Positions 59,493 to 64,000 of a DNA stretch of 64,000 nt are shown piece by piece. The notes below the pieces were generated by a model that made no database searches, was not told where the DNA came from, and saw only the letters and a program-made list of their open reading frames with translations. Source of the stretch: DATBLE01 sp963775695. GTDB lineage: Bacteria > Actinomycetota > Thermoleophilia > Gaiellales > Gaiellaceae. Location: contig CAVZJU010000001.1 in assembly GCA_963775695.1 (NCBI GenBank), forward strand, positions 186,001 through 250,000, in the 5' to 3' direction. Numbering within the stretch: the stretch's first letter is position 1; the number at the start of each line of letters is the position of its first letter. Both the position numbers and the translations under genes were made by a program.

Positions 59493-60059
59493 ATGATCCT
59501 CGCCTCGGCCGGCAACATCCTCGTCTGGGTGGTTTGGGTCGCCGCTGCCTTCGCGTGTCTGGGCTCAGGTGTGGCCGTGATCTCGTTCTCGAACCCGTTC
59601 TACTCGGCGCTGGCGCTGATCGGGAACCTCGGCTCGCTGGCCGTGCTGTACCTGCTGCTCTCGGCCGAGTTCGTCGCCGCCGCGCAGGTGCTCGTCTACG
59701 CGGGCGCGGTAATGGTCATGTTCCTGTTCGTGATCGCCTACCTGGGCGGGAAGGCGGACGCGCCGTGGACCGGACACCTCCCTGCCCAGACGATCGCGGC
59801 GATCGTCGCCTCGGGCGCGCTGCTGGTGGAGATCGTGATCGTCATCGCCGGCCAGGCCGACGGGCACCTGTCGAAGGCGGCGGAGATCACCGACGCGTTC
59901 GGGAGCCCAAATGAGATCGGGCGGCTGTTCCTCACCGACCAGCTGCTCGCCTTCGAGCTGATCTCGGTGGTCCTGCTCGTCGCCGCGGTCGGCGGCGTGA
60001 TCCTCGGCAGCCACTCGCGCGAGGAGTCGCCGGTGGAGGGCGACGATGCTCGGGCCTGA
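59493..60059 (+). CDS. nuoJ: NADH-quinone oxidoreductase subunit J
   Basis: 188 residues with five membrane helices; ALALIGNLGSLAVLYLLLSA and FVAAAQVLVYAGAVMVMFLF carry the conserved NuoJ pi-bulge helix. It links the proton path between NuoH and the antiporter-like subunits. It overlaps nuoK by 14 nt. Confidence 0.95.
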   Translation: MILASAGNILVWVVWVAAAFACLGSGVAVISFSNPFYSALALIGNLGSLAVLYLLLSAEFVAAAQVLVYAGAVMVMFLFVIAYLGGKADAPWTGHLPAQTIAAIVASGALLVEIVIVIAGQADGHLSKAAEITDAFGSPNEIGRLFLTDQLLAFELISVVLLVAAVGGVILGSHSREESPVEGDDARA

Positions 60060-60354
60060 CACCGCCGCGTACCTGATCGTCGCCGCCTTCCTCTTCACGA
60101 CGGGCGCGCTGGGCGTGCTGATCCGCCGTAGCCCGCTGATCGTGCTGCTCTCGCTCGAGATCATGCTGAACGGCGCGAACCTGGCGCTGATCGCCTTCTC
60201 GCGGCACTTCGCGAACGGCGACGGCCAGATCTTCGCGCTGGCCGTCATGGCGGTCGCCGCCTCCGAGGTCGTGGTCGGGCTCGGACTGATCGTGGCGATG
60301 GCCCGCAAGCGGCTCGACCTCGACGTCGACAAGCTCTCGTCGCTCAGGGGCTGA
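60046..60354 (+). CDS. nuoK: NADH-quinone oxidoreductase subunit K
   Basis: 102 residues, three helices: YLIVAAFLFTTGALGVLIRR, IVLLSLEIMLNGANLALIAF with the membrane Glu of the proton path, and ASEVVVGLGLIVAMARKR. Two nucleotides separate its stop from the nuoL start. Confidence 0.96.
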   Translation: MLGPDTAAYLIVAAFLFTTGALGVLIRRSPLIVLLSLEIMLNGANLALIAFSRHFANGDGQIFALAVMAVAASEVVVGLGLIVAMARKRLDLDVDKLSSLRG

Positions 60355-60356
60355 CG

Positions 60357-62240
60357 GTGACCGCCGCCGCCTGGACCTGCCTGCTCTTGCCGCTCGGCTC
60401 GACCGTGCTGATCACGCTGCTCGGCGGACACATCTCGCGGCGCACGGCGGGCTGGATCTCCACGCTCACGTCCGGCGCAGCGTTCGCGGCCGCCGTGGTC
60501 GTCTTCGCCGAGATGCTGAGCCGGTCACCCGAGGACCGCTCGGAGACCTCGACCGCCTACAACTGGCTCGTCGCCGGCAGCTTCAAGGTCGGCTTCTCGA
60601 TCCTGACCGACCCCCTGTCGGTGTTCATGATGCTGATCGTCACCGGGGTCGGGTCGCTGATCGTCGCGTACTCCCTCGGCTACATGGACGGCGACGACGA
60701 GGAGCGCCGGTACTTCGCGTACATGTCGCTGTTCGTCTTCTCGATGCTGATGCTCGTCCAGGGCGGGAACCTGCTGTTCCTGCTGATCGGCTGGGGCCTG
60801 GTCGGCCTCTCGTCGTACCTGCTGATCGGGTTCCACCACGAGCGGCCGAGCGCGGTCGCCGCCGCCAAGAAGGCGTTCATCATGAACGCCTTCGGCGACG
60901 CAACCATGGCGCTCGCCTTCTTCCTGCTGATCCAGAAGACGGGGTCGCTCGACTTCGACGTCGTGTTCGCAAAAGCGAACGGGCTCAGCCAGACGGTGCT
61001 GGTGCTGGTCGCGCTGGGGCTGCTCGGCGGGGCGGTGGCGAAGTCGGCGCAGCTGCCACTCCAGACGTGGCTCCCGGACGCCATGGAGGGCCCGACACCG
61101 GTGTCGGCGTTGATCCACGCGGCGACGATGGTCACGGCGGGCGTCTATCTGATCGTCCGCACGCACCCGCTGTTCGAGCTGGCCCCGAACATCCAGGACA
61201 CCGCCGCCGTGCTCGGCACGTTGACGCTGCTGATGGCCGGGCTGATCGCGCTCGTCCAGACCGACATCAAGCGGGTGATCGCCTACTCGACGATGTCGCA
61301 GATCGGCTACATGTTCCTCGGCGCGGGGATCGGCGCCTACGCCAACGCGATGTTCCTGCTGATGGCGCACGCCTTCTTCAAGGCGCTGCTCTTCCTGGGC
61401 GCCGGCATCGTCATCCACGCGCTGGGCGGCGAGCAGGACATCCGCAACATGGGCGGTCTGCGGCGGCTGATGCCGAAGACGTGGTGGGCGATGCTGATCG
61501 GCGGGCTCGCCCTCGCCGGGATGCCGCCGCTCTCCGGGTTCTTCGCCAAGGACTCGATCCTCGCCGCGACGCTCGGGCGCGAGGACTGGTTCGGGTACGT
61601 GCTGTTCGTGGCCGGCATCGCCGGGACCTTCCTCACCGGCCTGTACACCTTCCGGATGCTGTTCGTCGCGTTCGGCGGCGAGCAGTCCGCGTACGTGCGA
61701 GAGCATCCGCCGCACGCGGCCCACGACCGGCTGGTGGACTGGTCGATGGGACTGACCGTGGCCGTGCTCGCGGTGCTCGCCGCCTTCGGCGGGTGGATCC
61801 AGTTCGCCAACGTGTGGACGCCGATCACCGACTGGCTCGCACCGGTCGCCGAGCCTCTGGTCGAAGCGACCGGCAGCCAGGAGGCGGTCGCGAGCATCTG
61901 CGCCGTCGTCCTCGGCCTGGCCGGCATCGGCGTCGCCTGGTGGATCTACTCGGCCCGGCGGGCCGCCGCGCCACGGCCCTGGGCCGTGCTCGAGCACAAG
62001 TTCTACTTCGACGAGCTGTACAACGGCCTCTTCTACTGGCCCGCCGTCGCCTTCTCCCGCATCCTCGACTGGACGGTCGAGGGCCCGATCGTGAACGGCT
62101 CGATCGTCGGCGTCGCCGGCCTCACCCGCCGCGCCGGGGGCTGGTTCCGCGAGTTCCAGACCGGCCTCGTGCGCGTGTACGCGTTCGCGATCGCCGCAGG
62201 GCTCGCCGTCCTGATCCTCGTCTTCATCGCGGTCAGATGA
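60357..62240 (+). CDS. nuoL: NADH-quinone oxidoreductase subunit L
   Basis: 627-residue antiporter-like subunit. Conserved residues are in LLIGWGLVGLSSYLLIGF, SAQLPLQTWLPDAMEGPTPV and MAHAFFKALLFLGAGIVIHA. The C-terminal lateral helix with its final transmembrane anchor (VYAFAIAAGLAVLILVFIAV) is present. It pumps protons at the far end of the membrane arm. A 142-nt gap with palindromes separates it from nuoM. Confidence 0.97.
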   Translation: MTAAAWTCLLLPLGSTVLITLLGGHISRRTAGWISTLTSGAAFAAAVVVFAEMLSRSPEDRSETSTAYNWLVAGSFKVGFSILTDPLSVFMMLIVTGVGSLIVAYSLGYMDGDDEERRYFAYMSLFVFSMLMLVQGGNLLFLLIGWGLVGLSSYLLIGFHHERPSAVAAAKKAFIMNAFGDATMALAFFLLIQKTGSLDFDVVFAKANGLSQTVLVLVALGLLGGAVAKSAQLPLQTWLPDAMEGPTPVSALIHAATMVTAGVYLIVRTHPLFELAPNIQDTAAVLGTLTLLMAGLIALVQTDIKRVIAYSTMSQIGYMFLGAGIGAYANAMFLLMAHAFFKALLFLGAGIVIHALGGEQDIRNMGGLRRLMPKTWWAMLIGGLALAGMPPLSGFFAKDSILAATLGREDWFGYVLFVAGIAGTFLTGLYTFRMLFVAFGGEQSAYVREHPPHAAHDRLVDWSMGLTVAVLAVLAAFGGWIQFANVWTPITDWLAPVAEPLVEATGSQEAVASICAVVLGLAGIGVAWWIYSARRAAAPRPWAVLEHKFYFDELYNGLFYWPAVAFSRILDWTVEGPIVNGSIVGVAGLTRRAGGWFREFQTGLVRVYAFAIAAGLAVLILVFIAVR

Positions 62241-62340
62241 GCCTTTTCGGACATGTCACGGGTCTGACCCTTTCACGCGACGAATCTGCACCACCTCGTC
62301 CCCAACTTCGTCCAACCATGCGCCGGGTTGGTCGTTTCCG

Positions 62341-62369
62341 CCATGTCAGGGGTTTGACCCCTGACATGG
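62341..62369. repeat. 13-bp perfect inverted repeat in the nuoL-nuoM gap
   Basis: CCATGTCAGGGGT, loop TTG and ACCCCTGACATGG pair fully. A decayed relative (ACATGTCACGGGTCTGACCC..) lies at about 62250-62275 in the same gap (62241-62382), which carries no gene. Confidence 0.8.
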
Positions 62370-62382
62370 CCGGAGGTGTCAG

Positions 62383-63846
62383 GTGACGTCGCACGGCTGG
62401 ATCACGACGACGCTGATCCTGCTGCCGCTGATCGCCGGGGTGGCGTTCTGGGTGGTGCCGATGCCGCGGGTCTGGGTCGCGCCCGCCGCGCTGCTCGTCT
62501 CGCTGTTCGAGGTCGGCTTCTGGATCGAGGCGCTCGTCCGCTACGACTTCGACCGCGGGGGGCTCCAGGAGTGGAACCACGCCACGTGGCTGAAGGACCT
62601 CGGCGTCTCGTACTCGGTCGGCTTCTACCAGGGCTTCTCGATCTGGCTGGTCGGCCTGACGACCGTGGTCATGTCCGCCTCGATCGCCTACGGCGCCTGG
62701 ATGGGGCGCGACCGGCCGCGCGCCTACTACGGCCTGATGCTGTTCCTGACCGGCGCGATCGTCGGCGTCTTCACGGCCCAGGACCTTCTCCTCTTCTACG
62801 TGTTCTGGGAGGCGATGCTGATCCCGCTGTACGTCCTGATCGGCGCGTGGGGCGGGCCCGGCCGGCTGAACGCGACGATCAAGTTCGTTATCTACACGAT
62901 GGTCGGCTCGCTGCTGATGCTGGCCGCGGTGATCGTCTACGGCCTCCAGGCCGGGACGTTCTCGATGATCACCGGCGGGACGAACGCGAGCGACTGGATC
63001 TTCCTCGGCTTCGCCGCCGCCTTCGTCGTCAAGGGGCCGCTCTTCCCGTTCCACGGCTGGCTGCCGGACGCCTACCGCGAGTCGCCAGCGGAGGTCTCGG
63101 CCGTGCTGTCGGGCGTGATCTCGAAGGCGGCCGCCTTCGGCTTCCTGCGCATCTGCTTCTCGCTCTTCCCGGCGGGGGTGCAGGACTTCCGCACGCCGAT
63201 CCTCGTGCTGGCGACGATCGGGCTGATCTACGGCTCGCTGCTGGCGTTCCGGGCGCCTGACATCCGCGGGGTGATCGCGTACTCGTCCATGGCGCAGCTC
63301 GGTCTGATCGTGCTCGGGCTGTTCGCGACCAACTCGCTCGGGATCGACGGCGCCGTGCTGCAGATGGTCAACCACGGGCTCATCTCCGCCGTGCTGTTCA
63401 TGCTCGCCGGCGCGGTCGAGCGGCGGGCGGCCACAGGCCGGTTCGAGTCGCTCGGCGGGATGGCGAAGGGCCGGCCCGCGCTGGCGACCGTGCTGATGGC
63501 GACCGGGATCATCGCGCTCGCGGTTCCGGGCTCGGGCGCGTTCGCGGGCGAGTTCGCAATCCTCGCCGGCGTCTTCCAGCAGGGCTGGTTCTATGCAGTC
63601 GTCGGCGCGGTCGCGATCGTGCTCGCGGCCATGTACGTGCTGCGCATGATCTCGGGCGTGCTTCATGCCCGGAAGGGGCCCGCCGTACACGACGCGGCAC
63701 TCGACCTGCGGCCGGCGGAACTGGCGATCCTCGTCCCGCTGATCGCGATCCTGCTGTTCCTGTCCGCCTGGCCTGCGGCAATCACCGAGCGCGTCACGAC
63801 CGGATCGCAGACTTCGGCGACCGTGGCAGCAGGTGAGTCGAAATGA
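62383..63846 (+). CDS. nuoM: NADH-quinone oxidoreductase subunit M
   Basis: 487-residue antiporter-like subunit: FYVFWEAMLIPLYVLIGAWG with the conserved Glu, KGPLFPFHGWLPDAYRESP with the Lys of the proton channel, and MVNHGLISAVLFMLAGAVE. GTG start; a 4-bp ATGA overlap leads to nuoN. Confidence 0.97.
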   Translation: MTSHGWITTTLILLPLIAGVAFWVVPMPRVWVAPAALLVSLFEVGFWIEALVRYDFDRGGLQEWNHATWLKDLGVSYSVGFYQGFSIWLVGLTTVVMSASIAYGAWMGRDRPRAYYGLMLFLTGAIVGVFTAQDLLLFYVFWEAMLIPLYVLIGAWGGPGRLNATIKFVIYTMVGSLLMLAAVIVYGLQAGTFSMITGGTNASDWIFLGFAAAFVVKGPLFPFHGWLPDAYRESPAEVSAVLSGVISKAAAFGFLRICFSLFPAGVQDFRTPILVLATIGLIYGSLLAFRAPDIRGVIAYSSMAQLGLIVLGLFATNSLGIDGAVLQMVNHGLISAVLFMLAGAVERRAATGRFESLGGMAKGRPALATVLMATGIIALAVPGSGAFAGEFAILAGVFQQGWFYAVVGAVAIVLAAMYVLRMISGVLHARKGPAVHDAALDLRPAELAILVPLIAILLFLSAWPAAITERVTTGSQTSATVAAGESK

Positions 63847-64000
63847 TCGCCGTCGCGCGCCCGCCGGTCGACTGGTTCTCGATCTCGCCGTCGCTGATCC
63901 TGCTGATCGCCGCCGGAGCCTGCCTGATGGTCGCCGTCCTCGTCCCGGACACCGCCCGCCGCGCGACCGCCGCCACCGTCACTGCCGGCGGTTTCGTCGG
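63843..64000 (+). CDS. nuoN: NADH-quinone oxidoreductase subunit N (5' part only)
   Basis: First 52 codons before the window ends: a short lead (MIAVARPPVDWFSISPSLIL) and the first membrane helix (LLIAAGACLMVAVLVPD). Identity rests on its place directly after nuoM with an ATGA overlap, the standard 14-gene order, and the fitting N-terminus. Confidence 0.88.
   Translation, partial: MIAVARPPVDWFSISPSLILLIAAGACLMVAVLVPDTARRATAATVTAGGFV

Overview
The window is a high-GC, gene-dense bacterial chromosome segment. Its content points to a deep-branching actinobacterium, most likely class Thermoleophilia (Gaiellales- or Solirubrobacterales-like). The supporting signs are a 14-gene NADH dehydrogenase operon, a futalosine-pathway menaquinone gene (mqnD), a CIRCE-controlled groES-groEL pair, E1-alpha/E1-beta/E2 plus LipB/LipA lipoate genes, a GerW/YtfJ-type sporulation protein, and many leaderless genes whose start codon lies 6-7 nt after a TANNNT (often TAGACT) -10 box. 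The taxon is an inference; no rRNA gene is present.

Layout. 0-4.5 kb: a PaaG-like enoyl-CoA hydratase cut by the window edge, an HtrA-like protease followed by a LanC-like protein, a GerW/enoyl-CoA hydratase/EthD operon on the minus strand, and a small DMT permease. 4.5-17.8 kb: a purine salvage and catabolism island. A minus-strand operon encodes a BMP-type nucleoside ABC importer and a three-subunit xanthine dehydrogenase. Plus-strand genes encode an 8-oxoguanine/guanine deaminase-type amidohydrolase, HIU hydrolase, OHCU decarboxylase, membrane cytochrome-c urate oxidase PuuD and a DUF3830 protein. A converging AllC-like amidohydrolase ends the island. Together they would import purines and carry them through xanthine and urate to allantoin and allantoate; no allantoinase is seen here.

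17.8-35.5 kb: mixed genes (DUF885 peptidase, thiolase, MqnD, ornithine cyclodeaminase-like, DUF421 and Pr6Pr membrane proteins, alpha/beta hydrolase, tRNA-Arg, YgfZ, a sulfite-oxidase-like molybdoenzyme, GroESL, Nudix, ASCH). Two damaged genes follow: a Tat-exported heme peroxidase and a LuxR-type ATPase regulator, both frameshifted. 35.6-42.5 kb: the E1-alpha/E1-beta/E2 2-oxoacid dehydrogenase operon with LipB and LipA, which lipoylate such E2 proteins. 42.5-51 kb: a subtilase remnant, 3-methyladenine glycosylase, a large extracellular beta-propeller protein with a transposase-like zinc-ribbon/HTH reading frame fused upstream, fumarase, a ferredoxin-NADP reductase and an A-type Fe-S carrier. 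51-64 kb: nuoA-nuoN (N is cut by the edge).

The least explained signal is repeat DNA. There are two copies (88 and 166 bp) of a MITE-like element with 19-22 bp terminal inverted repeats beginning CTAG. There is also a set of perfect or near-perfect palindromes of 20-30 bp, several sharing a CAGGCT/AGCCTG arm with different outer bases that still pair. Many sit exactly at gene 3' ends and supply the stop codon. The only three non-overlapping junctions of the nuo operon each hold a hairpin.
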